From NCBI GenBank assembly GCA_015232395.1, contig JADFZT010000001.1:113272-177271 (forward strand): a stretch of DNA of 64,000 bases, given 5' to 3'. The notes under the pieces were generated by a model that was given only the letters and a program-made list of their open reading frames with translations, was not told the origin of the DNA and did not search any database. Made by a program: the position numbers and the translations under genes. The DNA is from Magnetococcales bacterium (lineage in GTDB: Bacteria > Pseudomonadota > Magnetococcia > Magnetococcales > JADFZT01). This document shows, in pieces, positions 35,603 to 44,902 of this stretch (position 1 is the first letter of the stretch; the number at the start of each line of letters is the position of its first letter).

Positions 35603-35621
35603 CCCGAACACCGTTGGGACC

Positions 35622-35867
35622 ATGAGCGCTCGCCGCTTTCGACCGTCATCCAATCTGGATTTTTCCGACCGTTCCGGTGGTCGCTTTATGCGCTCCCGGT
35701 GGAAATTTCTGCCTGTCATTCTGGTTCTGCTGGCGCTGGTCACAGTTGGGGTCAGAGGATGTGGTGGCGATGATGAAGAGGCCATGGAAACGATCACCCC
35801 TGGTGAAAGTGACACAGCCGCAAAGCCGACCCTGCGTTACGAGCGCCTGATTCCACCCAAACAGTGA
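35622..35867 (+). CDS. Small single-span membrane protein
   Basis: The 81-residue protein begins at the ATG at 35622. A basic N-terminus (RRFRPSSNLDFSDRSGGRF) precedes one hydrophobic span, WKFLPVILVLLALVTVGVRG, then an acidic tail CGGDDEEAMETITPGESD. It has the layout of an anchored periplasmic peptide. It is followed by the large TPR gene, whose GTG overlaps its stop by 4 bp, so the two are likely functionally linked. Family not recognised. Confidence 0.55.
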   Translation: MSARRFRPSSNLDFSDRSGGRFMRSRWKFLPVILVLLALVTVGVRGCGGDDEEAMETITPGESDTAAKPTLRYERLIPPKQ

Positions 35868-38323
35868 AGCTCCCAATCCACTCCCGGGCCGCTCCACGCC
35901 ATTTGATCTCCAACGGCCCAACCCGGCCCACACCCGTGGTTTCACACCCAGGTGTGCCAAGGGTAAAGAATCGTGGCCCTTCAAAGGCAGGCGATCCATC
36001 CCCCCTGCCAGCCGCCACCCCCTCCTTGCCGCCTGATTTGACGGCCCAAAGAGATAAAGGGCGGCCAGATAACCCTGGACCTTCCCTATCTCTCCTGGCT
36101 TTGTCGGCTTGCCTGCTGCTCGCGGTCCTGACCCCCCCTTCGGCCCGTGCCGGGGCGGACTTCCCGACAGCGAATCCCATCTTTACCAGCCAGCAAGCTG
36201 ATCACCCGGCGATGGCGATGGGGGCCCCCCATCTCCACGAACCGCTTCCCCTGCTGGCTTTTGCCCAATCCACTCCCAGCACCAACAGCGGCCCGCGACG
36301 CACTCCCCCGGAGACTCTTACCGGTGAGCTGAAGATCGACCGCCAGATTTCCACCCTACCCATCGACCCAAAAACCGATCTTTCCAAGGCACCCGACGAG
36401 GTGGATTTTTTTCCAGATCTGAAGGATCCAGCCTTCGATCCGGCCCTCAAATCCCCCCCCACCACCCCTCTGAAAAGAGCAACCCCCTCCGGACCACGGC
36501 AAAAGGGGCTCCCTACCGCCACTTCTGATTCAGCCAAACCTTCCCTGGAGAGCCCGGCCACCCCGGAGCCCAGGAAGTTTGATCAGCTGTTTCCCCGGGA
36601 CAAAAATGCCAACGCACCTCCCAATGACTCGATGCTGCCCCATCGCCAGGAAAAGGGAGAGCCAGCCGGAGCCAGCCAGCCGGAGATGAAACCGGAGAGC
36701 GCCTCTCCAGAGGTTGAACAAGCCGCCAACGCCCCCCACGAACCCCTGCCCGCCACCCTTCAGGATGCCACCATTGAAGAGGAGTCCCTGTCTGGACGCC
36801 AGGAGGGAAGAGGGGAGGGGAGAGATTGGAGACACCTGACCCCGGAGGCGGTCTCCGTCATCTTGAAAACAGGCTCTCCCGGATTGGCCCAACACCTGGC
36901 AGAACGCGCTCTGGCGATTGGTGGCGCCCCATTGACCGCAGCCAGATGGTTGCAGATCCAAGCGGAAGCCCATCTCCAGTTGGGGGAGTTTGAGGCGGCG
37001 CAAAAAATTATCGCCGGCCTGCTGGATGGGGAGGTGAGCGACCCTTACCCGTTGATATTGCTTCTGGCGGATGCCCGAATGGGGGTGGGACGTTATGCCC
37101 AGGCCCGGAGCCACTATTCGGAATTTCTCATGGGTCGCCCCCACCATCCCCACCGCTTCCGCGCCCAACGGGGAGTCGGCCTGGCTGCGCTGAAGCTCGG
37201 TCGCCTGCGGGAGGCGGAGCTGCATTTAAACCTCTACGCCGAGGAGGAAAACCGCCCCTCTCCCGATCCCCTGCTGATTTTGGGACAGGCCGAGCTGGCC
37301 CGGGCCAAGGGGCTCCCTGATGAGGCTCAGGCCTATTGGGAAGCGCTCCTGGGGCTGGCTGAGGCGCCTGCAACGGGTTTGGGCATACCGGAAACCACCC
37401 TGGCACCTCTGGTGGAGTGGCTCCTCGCAGAAAAGCGCTGGGGGAGGGGGGTGATGTTGGTGGAGCGGGCCATTCGCCAGTGGGGAAGCTCCCCGCAACG
37501 ACTGACCCGACATGCCGATCTCCACCAGCCCAATCGTCTGGTAACAGCCCCGGCAGGGGGATGCGAAACAGGGACGGAGGCGGTGTGGCAGCGCCGCCAA
37601 GCCATCGCCACACTGCTGGATCAGTGGAAAGAACCCCTGGAGCGGGATGCCCAGCTGGAGCAACTCCTCCATCAGGAACTGGCCAACCCCTTGGGATTGC
37701 TACTGGAAGGGGGGCTGCTCAACCCGGACATTTTGGGTCTGCCGGAACCATTGCCCCCCAGCGTGCGCCTGCTCTACGCCAAAGCCTGGCACCAGATCGG
37801 ACGGCTCCCCCAAATGCGGGAGATGCTCTGGGGGTTGAGCGGAGCCCAGGCCCAGGGGCTACGGTTGATACTCCTGGGAGAAGGCTCAGGGGGGCCCGGG
37901 GAGAGCCTGGAAGGGGTGCTGGGGGAGCTCTCCCGGTGGTTTCCCAAAGAGGTGGATGGGGCTTGGCAGGAAGAGCTGACCGAGATGGCCATGACCGCCC
38001 TCATGCGCTTTTTTGATCGCCGCGATGAAGCCTCTGTCCAGACTCTACGGCGCTTTTTAACGGAAAGGGATCCCCCACTGGCGGTGCTGCGGGCCTTCGC
38101 CTGGCTCGACGCCAGCTCTCTGGAACGCAAAAAAAATCTGCATGGGGCGCTGGCGGGCTATCTCTCCCTCGCCTATGAGCCGATGCCGAAGGAAATGACC
38201 GAAATGGATCGCTACCTGCCCATGGATCCCCGATTGGCAGCGGCACGGGTTTTGGTGGCGTTGGGGCTGGTGCGGGAGGCGGAGATTTTACGCTTGGAGG
38301 TTGGGGGAGAGCCGCCCCTTTAA
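35864..38323 (+). CDS. Large TPR protein, probably exported
   Basis: The frame gives 819 residues from a GTG at 35864. Residues 1-70 are Pro-rich and basic. A hydrophobic stretch SLSLLALSACLLLAVLTPPS at about 73-92, followed by ARAGADF, looks like a late signal peptide, so the real start may lie further in or the N-terminus may be cytoplasmic. Residues 100-300 are Pro-, Ser- and Glu-rich. TPR helices follow: ALAIGGAPLTAARWLQIQAE, QLGEFEAAQKIIAGLLDG, MGVGRYAQARSHYSEFLMG and LGRLREAELHLNLYAEEE. It could scaffold an envelope complex. Function unknown. Confidence 0.65.
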   Translation: MKLPIHSRAAPRHLISNGPTRPTPVVSHPGVPRVKNRGPSKAGDPSPLPAATPSLPPDLTAQRDKGRPDNPGPSLSLLALSACLLLAVLTPPSARAGADFPTANPIFTSQQADHPAMAMGAPHLHEPLPLLAFAQSTPSTNSGPRRTPPETLTGELKIDRQISTLPIDPKTDLSKAPDEVDFFPDLKDPAFDPALKSPPTTPLKRATPSGPRQKGLPTATSDSAKPSLESPATPEPRKFDQLFPRDKNANAPPNDSMLPHRQEKGEPAGASQPEMKPESASPEVEQAANAPHEPLPATLQDATIEEESLSGRQEGRGEGRDWRHLTPEAVSVILKTGSPGLAQHLAERALAIGGAPLTAARWLQIQAEAHLQLGEFEAAQKIIAGLLDGEVSDPYPLILLLADARMGVGRYAQARSHYSEFLMGRPHHPHRFRAQRGVGLAALKLGRLREAELHLNLYAEEENRPSPDPLLILGQAELARAKGLPDEAQAYWEALLGLAEAPATGLGIPETTLAPLVEWLLAEKRWGRGVMLVERAIRQWGSSPQRLTRHADLHQPNRLVTAPAGGCETGTEAVWQRRQAIATLLDQWKEPLERDAQLEQLLHQELANPLGLLLEGGLLNPDILGLPEPLPPSVRLLYAKAWHQIGRLPQMREMLWGLSGAQAQGLRLILLGEGSGGPGESLEGVLGELSRWFPKEVDGAWQEELTEMAMTALMRFFDRRDEASVQTLRRFLTERDPPLAVLRAFAWLDASSLERKKNLHGALAGYLSLAYEPMPKEMTEMDRYLPMDPRLAAARVLVALGLVREAEILRLEVGGEPPL

Positions 38324-38390
38324 GTTGGAGCCAATCATACCAAGCCTGGTTCAGCTAGGTGAATTAATCAAAAAAACCTTTTTGCCACAG

Positions 38391-38753
38391 AGGAAAAAGA
38401 GGACACAGAGAAAACAAAAAAACGATCGAAGTGCAAAACCTGCTTTTTATAGCCATTCAAATCAAGAATTGGACATATACCGTTGCATTTTTCCGTCATT
38501 CTCGCGAATGCGGGAATCCAGGGAGTCTGGCGCAAACCTTTCCAAATCTTGCATCACTTTCAGCAAAATACCGGCCTTTCTTGAAGATTTGGTTTTTCCT
38601 TGGGGGCAATCATCAGCTCTCTGGATCCCCGCCTTCGCGGGGATGACGCGTCAGGGAAGAGTGTCCAATTTTGAGATAGAACTGCTATACAATTCATATC
38701 TATTTCCTTGTTGTGTTTTTTTTCTCTGTGCGCTCTTTTTCCTCTGTGGCAAA
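38391..38753. repeat. Inverted repeat split by repeat A copy 4
   Basis: The left arm, TTTGCCACAGAGGAAAAAGA onwards (38391-38427), and the right arm (38711-38753, reading TCTTTTTCCTCTGTGGCAAA) are nearly perfect complements over about 35 bp. The repeat A element lies in the loop between them. The palindrome resembles a CACAGAG-type intergenic repeat known in other proteobacteria. The nesting implies repeat A inserted later. Confidence 0.7.
38448..38689 (+). repeat. MITE-like repeat A, copy 4
   Basis: At 242 bp this is the shortest and cleanest copy. The left end is TATAGCCATTCAAATCAAGA and the right end AGATAGAACTGCTATA. It has one CAGCAAAATACCGGCC unit, one GCGAATGCGGGAATCCAG hairpin and one CCCCGCCTTCGCGGGG hairpin. 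It can serve as the reference form of the family. Confidence 0.88.
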
Positions 38754-38847
38754 CTTTCGGTTTTGACGCGCAAAATATCAGCAGAAACAACAATTTCCAC
38801 GGACAAACCCAAAGCCAACGGATTGAAGTGGAATGGGTATCAAAAAA

Positions 38848-40317
38848 TCAGCCGCCCTTTTTCTTCTCTTTGTTTTTCCGCGCCATTTCAGCTTTGGCGA
38901 TCCTGGCCTCTGCAGAACCCTTGGGGAAATGCTCAATGGCCTGGCGATAATGCCAAATCGAGGTCGGATCCTGCATCATCAAGCCATAATAGCGGGCCAA
39001 CGCCAGATGACTCTGCCCCATCCGCTCCTGCTTGCCCTCCACCAAACCCAACAGATAAAAAGCCCGGGCCTCGGTGGGATGATCGCTGATTAAACGCCGC
39101 AACAGACGACCGGAGGTCTCATAGTCCCCCTGCTGGCTCCAGGTAAAAGCCAACCGGTAGATCAGATCAGGCTCCTTGGGCTTCAACGCCAACGCCGCCT
39201 CAAAGTCCGCTCCGGCGGCTGCCAAACGACCCTGCTCCAGACGCACCAGGCCCCGCTCCCGCAATAGATAGGGATCCGCCCCCTTCAGAGCGATCAATTC
39301 ATCAAACAGCGCCACAGCCTCTTCCAGGTGGCCGGAATAAAATTGCGCCAGGGCCAAACCGTAGCGGTTGGCAAAGGTTTGAGCCGCATCCGGCTCGCTC
39401 TCCTGATCCAGCGCCCCCTTTTGATCCAGGCGCTTCTGAAAAAGAGCCACCGCCGCCCCCGGATCAGCCCCACCACCCGCAATCAATTTGGCGCGCACCC
39501 GCAAAAAGGATTCTCGCTCCGCCTCCGAGATCGGTTTTTGAATGGATGGCAGGGATTCCGCCTGGGCCCGGGCTTCGCTCAAACGATGGGAGGTGACCGG
39601 ATGGCTCATGAGATAGGGGGCCGGGAGACTGGTCATACGCTGATCCCGGGCGACCCGTTCCAAAAAATCAGCCATTCCCCGGGGGTCAAAACCGGTGCGA
39701 ATGAGATAGTGAATCGCCAAACGATCAGCTTGCATCTCCTTCTGCCGCAACAGCCCCAGCATCGACGCCTGAATGGCCGCACTGCCACCGGTCACCGCCG
39801 CTTGGGCCAGGTCACTGTTGCCGGTGGCGATCCCAGCCGTCACCCCAAGAGCCGTTAAAATCATCGCCCGGATGGAGGCGCTCTCGGCTGCTGATTTCAA
39901 CTGGGCGTGATGACCCGCCACCAAATGGGCTATTTCATGGGCCATCACGGCGGCCACTTCCGTTTGGTCCTCCGCCTGCAGCAGCAAACCGCTGTTAAAA
40001 ACAATGTGGCGGTTGGGCAGGGCCATGGCGTTGAGGTCTGACTTCAAGATGACATGAAAATGGACATCCTCCGGGTCCAGCCCCGCCCGTTGCGTCAAAG
40101 GTTTGCCAAGGGTATCCAAAAAATCGCTGGTTTCCGGATCAGAGATCAGGCGCAGACTCTTTTTTTCCCGACCTGCCGCAGAACCACTCCCCATCAAGAA
40201 GAGCACGATCAGCACAGCCACCATCAAGGGGGAAGATCCCACCCGAATTTTCCCCACCCGACGGGGCAGGGGCCTCACGGAAGAGGAAGGCATGTTTTTT
40301 GCATTTCTATACCACAT
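38848..40317 (-). CDS. M48 zinc protease with TPR domain, BepA/YfgC-like
   Basis: The 489-residue protein (481 if the ATG at 40293 is used) has an N-terminal signal or anchor (SPLMVAVLIVLFLMGSGSAA). The M48 active site is AAVMAHEIAHLVAGHH, and the third ligand is probably the Glu in EMQADRLAIHYLIRTG. The C-terminal half is TPR-like (YGLALAQFYSGHLEEAVALF, ERGLVRLEQGRLAAAGADFE, LIYRLAFTWSQQGDYETSGR). BepA acts in the periplasm on outer-membrane protein assembly and LptD maturation. No outer-membrane genes flank it. Confidence 0.88.
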   Translation of the reverse strand: MWYRNAKNMPSSSVRPLPRRVGKIRVGSSPLMVAVLIVLFLMGSGSAAGREKKSLRLISDPETSDFLDTLGKPLTQRAGLDPEDVHFHVILKSDLNAMALPNRHIVFNSGLLLQAEDQTEVAAVMAHEIAHLVAGHHAQLKSAAESASIRAMILTALGVTAGIATGNSDLAQAAVTGGSAAIQASMLGLLRQKEMQADRLAIHYLIRTGFDPRGMADFLERVARDQRMTSLPAPYLMSHPVTSHRLSEARAQAESLPSIQKPISEAERESFLRVRAKLIAGGGADPGAAVALFQKRLDQKGALDQESEPDAAQTFANRYGLALAQFYSGHLEEAVALFDELIALKGADPYLLRERGLVRLEQGRLAAAGADFEAALALKPKEPDLIYRLAFTWSQQGDYETSGRLLRRLISDHPTEARAFYLLGLVEGKQERMGQSHLALARYYGLMMQDPTSIWHYRQAIEHFPKGSAEARIAKAEMARKNKEKKKGG

Positions 40318-40645
40318 CTATTGGGACTCTCTATTGGGCTACCCCCAAGCTGGATCAAAGGCGCCCCTTTTTTTGGGGAAATCAGCCCGACCGTTTGCAC
40401 CAGAGTAGCCGATTTTGCACAATTAATCGATCCTTCCCCAATAGACTGCTGCCAATCCAGCCATGGGAGGGCTTGGGAATATTCATTTTGAATGCTGATT
40501 CCGGATGCTGGATCAAGCGCCTGGATCAAGACCCTGGACCAAGATATCCATTGAGCGGCGGACCTCTGGTCTACCCTTTAGCTGAAAGCGCCCCTGAGCT
40601 TGGCAAAGATTTGAGACCAAGCCCCTGGAAAGGTAACCTGAAACA
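40318..40645. other. Intergenic region between bepA-like gene and fliJ, 328 bp
   Basis: Divergent region with no gene. It contains imperfect copies of CTGGATCAAG(C/A) at about 40508-40540. No convincing sigma-28 or sigma-54 promoter was found for fliJ. Confidence 0.35.
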
Positions 40646-41077
40646 ATGAACCGCTTCCAACGACTGGTGGATCTGCGGCAGATCAAGGAAGAGGTGGCCG
40701 CTGCCGGGCTTTCCAAAGCCATCGGCCTGATGGATCAGATCCAAAAGACGATCCGGGAGCTGGACCAGGAGACCGAATCGGCGCGCCAAACCGCCCAGAA
40801 CAATTTTGGTCCCCAGGAAGATCGACTACCGCCGGAGATGGTGGAAAACTTTATCAAAGGCCAAAAATGGCGGCGTGAAAAGCTACTGGCGGCCCTGGAG
40901 CAGGCCAAAAAAGAGCGCGCTGTGGCCCAAGAGCAGTGGAAAGCGGCTCGGGTGGCTCTGAAGCAATCTGAAAAACTGGCAGAAATAGATGATAAACGGC
41001 GTCTCCTGGCAGAACGCAAACAGGAGGCCCTGGAGATGGATATGGCGGGCATTCTCCGTCACCAACGAAACGCTTGA
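40646..41077 (+). CDS. fliJ: FliJ-like flagellar export protein
   Basis: The 143-residue protein is a single long coiled coil with the FliJ-like opening MNRFQRLVDLRQIKEEVAAA and closing helix LAERKQEALEMDMAGILRH. FliJ couples the FliI ATPase to the export gate. The fliI gene is not adjacent in this window. It is followed 15 bp later by the motE-like gene, so they probably share a transcript. Confidence 0.8.
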   Translation: MNRFQRLVDLRQIKEEVAAAGLSKAIGLMDQIQKTIRELDQETESARQTAQNNFGPQEDRLPPEMVENFIKGQKWRREKLLAALEQAKKERAVAQEQWKAARVALKQSEKLAEIDDKRRLLAERKQEALEMDMAGILRHQRNA

Positions 41078-41092
41078 TCAGGAGTTCCTACC

Positions 41093-41608
41093 TTGAAGGC
41101 GAAATGGCTCACCGTTTGGATGGCGGCACTGGTCATCCTGTTGTCCCACCCCTTTCCGGCCTGGTCTGCCGATAATAATAACGAGACCGTCGTCCTGCCC
41201 AGGGATCCCCTGAAGCTGCTCAACGCCCTGGAAAAGCGCCGGATCGATCTGGATGATCGGGAAAAATGGCTGGATGTGCGCCAGAAGGAGATGGAACGGC
41301 TGGAAAAAAAGCTGGCCGAACGCCTGGCCGCTCTGGAAACCCTGCGCGAGGCGATTCAGAAGGATCTGACCGCCGAAAAATCGGTGGATGACACCAATAT
41401 TGCCCGGCTGGCGAAAATCTATTCCGGCATGAAGGCCAAAGCTGCTGCTGCCGGTTTGGAAACTATGGATACCGATACCGCTGTCCGTGTGCTCAAGGTC
41501 ATGCGGGAAAAAACGGCGGCGAAAGTATTGGGCAAGATGAAAACCCGCAATGCGGTACGCCTCTCCAAGGAGCTGGGCATTCCCCTCTCCGAGCGCCGAG
41601 GCCGCTGA
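41093..41608 (+). CDS. MotE-like periplasmic flagellar protein
   Basis: The 171-residue protein starts at a TTG with AGGAG upstream. It has a signal peptide (LTVWMAALVILLSHPFPAWS), a coiled coil (REKWLDVRQKEMERLEKKLA) and a C-terminal MgtE-N/FliG-like domain (AKIYSGMKAKAAAAGLETMD, then AVRVLKVMREKTAAKVLGKM). This is the architecture of MotE, a chaperone of MotC in alphaproteobacteria, and its relatives. It pairs with fliJ here. Confidence 0.8.
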   Translation: MKAKWLTVWMAALVILLSHPFPAWSADNNNETVVLPRDPLKLLNALEKRRIDLDDREKWLDVRQKEMERLEKKLAERLAALETLREAIQKDLTAEKSVDDTNIARLAKIYSGMKAKAAAAGLETMDTDTAVRVLKVMREKTAAKVLGKMKTRNAVRLSKELGIPLSERRGR

Positions 41609-42954
41609 ACCGAAAACGCGACACGCTGGAATACGCTCTCCCTCCCCTTCCCCCGGGAAGGGAGAGGATTCTGATCCAAGGCAACTCTCCCTATCCTTAC
41701 CCCTGTAGCTGCTGCACCCACCATCTCCTGGCCCGACACCACTCCCCATCAACGGCTACAGCCCCCATACCCCAACCCTTTTCCAGGCAGCACACACTTT
41801 TCCTCCCCTGGATTTCCGCTTTCCCGGGAATGACGCCTCAAGGGAGGGCCGCCATGCCTTGCTTATCAGTTGGAATGGCCATATACGCCAAACCTGCCCC
41901 CCTCTCCCTGATAAATTTTCCATGTTTTTCGTAAATATCGTTAAAAACATTCAAGCCCCCCCCAAACCCCACCGATAAGATATTCAAGATCACGGAGCGG
42001 GCTGGTAGCAAAGAGAAAAACAGACCACCCCACCAGTCATTGATCAACCATCGGGAGAGGGATTATTCCCGGAAAAGGAGTTCCGAAGAATGGCTTTTCC
42101 AAAGAATATTCGCGCAGGACCATAGAAAGCCAACTCCGGCGAAACGCAAACACAGCACACTCGGATAACCAAGCATTCCAGGCCTGACCGAAAGGGTTCA
42201 GTCACCCGATCTTTGCCTGAATGGTGTAGAACCATCCGAACAGACGCACCACCCAACGGCCTCTCCCGGCAGGCCCCTCCGGTTCCCTTTGGGTCCGGAA
42301 ACCCCGGCAGAGCCCATGAAAGTGGTAGAGGATCCGATAATTCTGGAACCTCACAGGTCAAGTGCATCTTGAGTTCGCCACAACACAGGTTGATCTTTTC
42401 AGACAAAAAGAGATGAAACAGAAACGGGAACGGCCCTACGGAAAAGCTGCGCCTGATGCACAATAAAAGATTTTTTCTGGGGCTCGACAGATAACTTTCA
42501 GGATTTGACCTATAAGGAGAACGTCCAGCAACAGACAAACGAAATACATGGAAAAGGGTTGGGTTTCCCGGCAATCACACAGCCCAATGTATCCACGGAA
42601 GGCTATCTTTCTTAAAAGAAGAACACCCCCATGGATCCCGGAACAAGCGCTCACTGAACCGTTAAAAGATGCACCGAAAATTTTAAAAATAAGCGCTTAA
42701 GTTCAAGTGTCACAAGCCGAAAAGAACAGCAAGGCCACCGACAAGGCATAAGGAAAATGCGAATCAATCGGCAAGGGCCTCGGACAAAGACATCACACCA
42801 TGGGACACTAAAGAAAAGAGAACGTTTTCCCGAAGTAAAGTACCAGATCTGGGTTAGGGTTGGCCCGATAAAAAATGAACAACCCACCTCCAACCAAGGA
42901 CGGAAATTACAAGCGAAATAAAACAGGAAGAATCGCTTAGGAGGCGTAAATATC
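41609..42954. other. Non-coding region upstream of the flagellin island, 1.35 kb
   Basis: No credible gene. It holds an inverted CCCTTCCCCCGGGAAGGG palindrome (about 41644-41661), a hairpin CCGGTTCCCTTTGGGTCCGG (42287-42310), and at the 3' end the flagellin leader described separately. The 42110-42330 part looks structured and could be a long leader RNA or small RNA, but no known RNA family is identified with confidence. A sequence ACCGATAA at about 41971 resembles a sigma-28 -10 box without a well-spaced -35. Confidence 0.4.
42851..42954 (+). promoter_or_regulatory. Flagellin leader hairpin plus GGA box (gene 1)
   Basis: GGGTTG (42857-42862) pairs with CAACCC (42880-42885). It is followed by CAACCAAGGACGGAA (about 42890-42904) and then the Shine-Dalgarno TAGGAGG. 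The same layout occurs upstream of the next three flagellins with compensatory changes in the stem. GGA triplets near the RBS are typical CsrA-binding sites. Confidence 0.65.
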
Positions 42955-43827
42955 ATGGGATTTGCCATCAACACGAATGTTGCTTCACTGAATGCGCAGA
43001 GAAATCTATCGCGTTCAACCAGTGCGCTCGGCACCACTTTTGAGCGTCTCTCTTCAGGTCTCAGAATCAATTCCGCCAAGGACGATGCAGCGGGGCTATC
43101 CATCTCCACCCGGATGACCGCCCAGATTCGCGGTATCAACCAGGCAGTGCGTAACGCCAATGACGGTATTTCGCTGCTGCAGGTTGCGGAAGGTGCTCTG
43201 GACGAAACCACCAACTCCCTGCAACGCATTCGGGAACTGGCTGTTCAGGCTGCCAACGGCACCCTGGTCTCCAGCGACCGTGAAGATCTGCAGAATGAGG
43301 TGGAACAGCTGATTCATGAGATTCAGCGGGTTGCCCACACCACCGAGTTCAACGATCAACAGCTGCTCTGGGGTAGTTTTTCCGCTGGCAAACAGTTCCA
43401 CGTCGGTGCTGATGCCAACCAGACCATCCAGGTTTCCATCCAAGCCGCTGGTGCCGATGCTCTGGGTCTGGCCCAGGTCTCGACCAACGGTACGGTCAGC
43501 ACCAACCTTTCCATCAATCTGGGAAGCGGTGGTGGTAGTGCCACTTCGGCTGCAGAATCAGCTATCTCCAGACTGGACAATGCCCTGGATTCAGTGGCAG
43601 ACATCCGCGCCAGCCTGGGTGCCCTGCAAAACCGTTTTGAGTCCACCATCGCCAACCTGACCAACGTGTCGGAAAACACCTCCGCCGCCCGGTCACAGAT
43701 CATGGATGCCGACATCGCTGCCGAAACGGCTGCTCTGACGCGCAACTCCATTCTGCAACAAGCTGGTACTGCGATTCTGTCCCAGGCCAACCAGCAACCC
43801 CAGCTCGCCTTGCAACTGTTGGGATAG
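42955..43827 (+). CDS. fliC: Flagellin 1
   Basis: The 290-residue filament subunit has the standard D0/D1 N-terminus ([20 protein letters not shown], then [20 protein letters not shown]) and C-terminus ([20 protein letters not shown], then [14 protein letters not shown]). The middle (about residues 165-205) is short, so the protein lacks a large surface domain. It is exported by the flagellar type III system and polymerises outside the cell. Strong RBS (AGGAGG). It is the first of four tandem flagellins that share a leader structure. Confidence 0.97.
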   Translation: MGFAINTNVASLNAQRNLSRSTSALGTTFERLSSGLRINSAKDDAAGLSISTRMTAQIRGINQAVRNANDGISLLQVAEGALDETTNSLQRIRELAVQAANGTLVSSDREDLQNEVEQLIHEIQRVAHTTEFNDQQLLWGSFSAGKQFHVGADANQTIQVSIQAAGADALGLAQVSTNGTVSTNLSINLGSGGGSATSAAESAISRLDNALDSVADIRASLGALQNRFESTIANLTNVSENTSAARSQIMDADIAAETAALTRNSILQQAGTAILSQANQQPQLALQLLG

Positions 43828-43858
43828 TCCTGGCCGCGGACGAGGGTTTCAAGGGGTT

Positions 43859-43956
43859 GGGTTGGCCCCTTAAAAAGAACAGCCCAGAACGATCCACGGA
43901 AGGATCGAGCGAGACAACAATCAATGGAGCTTTTGAAGAAGAAGGAGTACTGAATC
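43859..43956 (+). promoter_or_regulatory. Flagellin leader hairpin plus GGA box (gene 2)
   Basis: GGGTTG (43859-43864) pairs with CAGCCC (43880-43885), using one G-U pair where gene 1 has A-U. The box GATCCACGGAAGGATC follows. The Shine-Dalgarno is AAGGAG about 10 bp before the ATG. Confidence 0.65.
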
Positions 43957-44781
43957 ATGGCTTTTGCAATCAATACAAATGTGGCCTCCCTGAACGCCCA
44001 GCGCAATCTGATGAAGTCGACCAACGCACTGGGAACCACTTTCGAACGTCTCTCTTCCGGACTGCGTATCAACAGCGCCAAGGATGACGCGGCGGGGCTC
44101 TCCATTTCCACCCGGATGACAGCCCAAATCCGCGGAACCAACCAGGCCGTCCGTAACGCAAACGATGCTATTTCTCTTATGCAGGTCGCAGAAGGTGCTT
44201 TGGACGAGACCTCCAACGCGCTGCAACGGATCCGGGAACTTGCAGTGCAGGCGGCCAACGATACTTACATCGATTCCGACCGCAACGACATGCAGGATGA
44301 AGTCAATCAGTTGCTCAGCGAAATCGACCGTATCGCCACCACAACCGAGTTTAATGACACGCTGCTTCTGAGCGGATTCACCGGCAAGGATTTTCATGTT
44401 GGAGCCGATGCCGGTCAAACCATTCAGGTCAGCATTGACAACGCCACCACCGCCTCTTTGATCAGCAATGGTGGTTCCGATGTCATCGTCAGCAATCAAC
44501 AGAGCGCCAACGCCACCATCACCAGGATCGACAACGCCCTGGATTCGGTGTCTGACATTCGTGCCGGTCTCGGCGCCCTGCAGAATCGTTTTGAGTCTAC
44601 TATCGCCAACCTGACCAACGTCTCCGAAAACACCTCGGCGGCCCGGTCTGCGATCATGGATGCGGACATCGCTGCTGAAACAGCTGCTCTGACCCGCAAC
44701 TCCATCTTGCAGCAAGCTGGTACGGCGATTTTGGCCCAAGCCAATCAGCAGCCCCAGTTGGCTTTGCAGCTCCTGGTGTAG
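43957..44781 (+). CDS. fliC: Flagellin 2
   Basis: This 274-residue protein is the shortest intact flagellin here. The N-terminal [20 protein letters not shown] and C-terminal [20 protein letters not shown], ending [10 protein letters not shown], are complete. The central segment around residues 150-185 is only a short loop (TTASLISNGGSDVIVSNQQS). It differs from flagellin 1 at many positions, so the copies are not recent duplicates. The leader hairpin lies between genes 1 and 2. Confidence 0.97.
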   Translation: MAFAINTNVASLNAQRNLMKSTNALGTTFERLSSGLRINSAKDDAAGLSISTRMTAQIRGTNQAVRNANDAISLMQVAEGALDETSNALQRIRELAVQAANDTYIDSDRNDMQDEVNQLLSEIDRIATTTEFNDTLLLSGFTGKDFHVGADAGQTIQVSIDNATTASLISNGGSDVIVSNQQSANATITRIDNALDSVSDIRAGLGALQNRFESTIANLTNVSENTSAARSAIMDADIAAETAALTRNSILQQAGTAILAQANQQPQLALQLLV

Positions 44782-44810
44782 TAGGGCAACAGGTTCGTGA
44801 CCATGGGACC

Positions 44811-44902
44811 GGGCCGGTCCCTTGAAAAGAAAGGCCCACGACCATCCAAGGAAGGAAGAAAACGGCAATCTGCCGAAAAGGAACACCAAGGAGACTCAAC
44901 TC
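44811..44902 (+). promoter_or_regulatory. Flagellin leader hairpin plus GGA box (gene 3)
   Basis: GGGCC (44811-44815) pairs with GGCCC (44833-44837): two T-A pairs of genes 1 and 4 are replaced by C-G pairs. The box CCATCCAAGGAAGGAAG follows. A small second stem (CGGC-AATCT-GCCG) precedes the Shine-Dalgarno AAGGAG. Confidence 0.65.

Noticed and set aside
35502..35621. Longer N-terminus for the small membrane protein after panD
   Set aside because: It would overlap panD in another frame by about 100 bp; the ATG at 35622 is the better start.
42110..42330. Possible cyclic-di-GMP (GEMM) riboswitch upstream of flagellin 1
   Set aside because: A few local similarities (GAAACGCAAA, paired C/G tracts) but the conserved GEMM core and tetraloop receptor could not be aligned. 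A covariance-model search would decide.
42840..42875. Sigma-28 promoter (CCCGATAA) before flagellin 1
   Set aside because: The nearest TAAA is about 23 bases away instead of about 15, and the motif is not kept in leaders 2-4; it overlaps the RNA hairpin.
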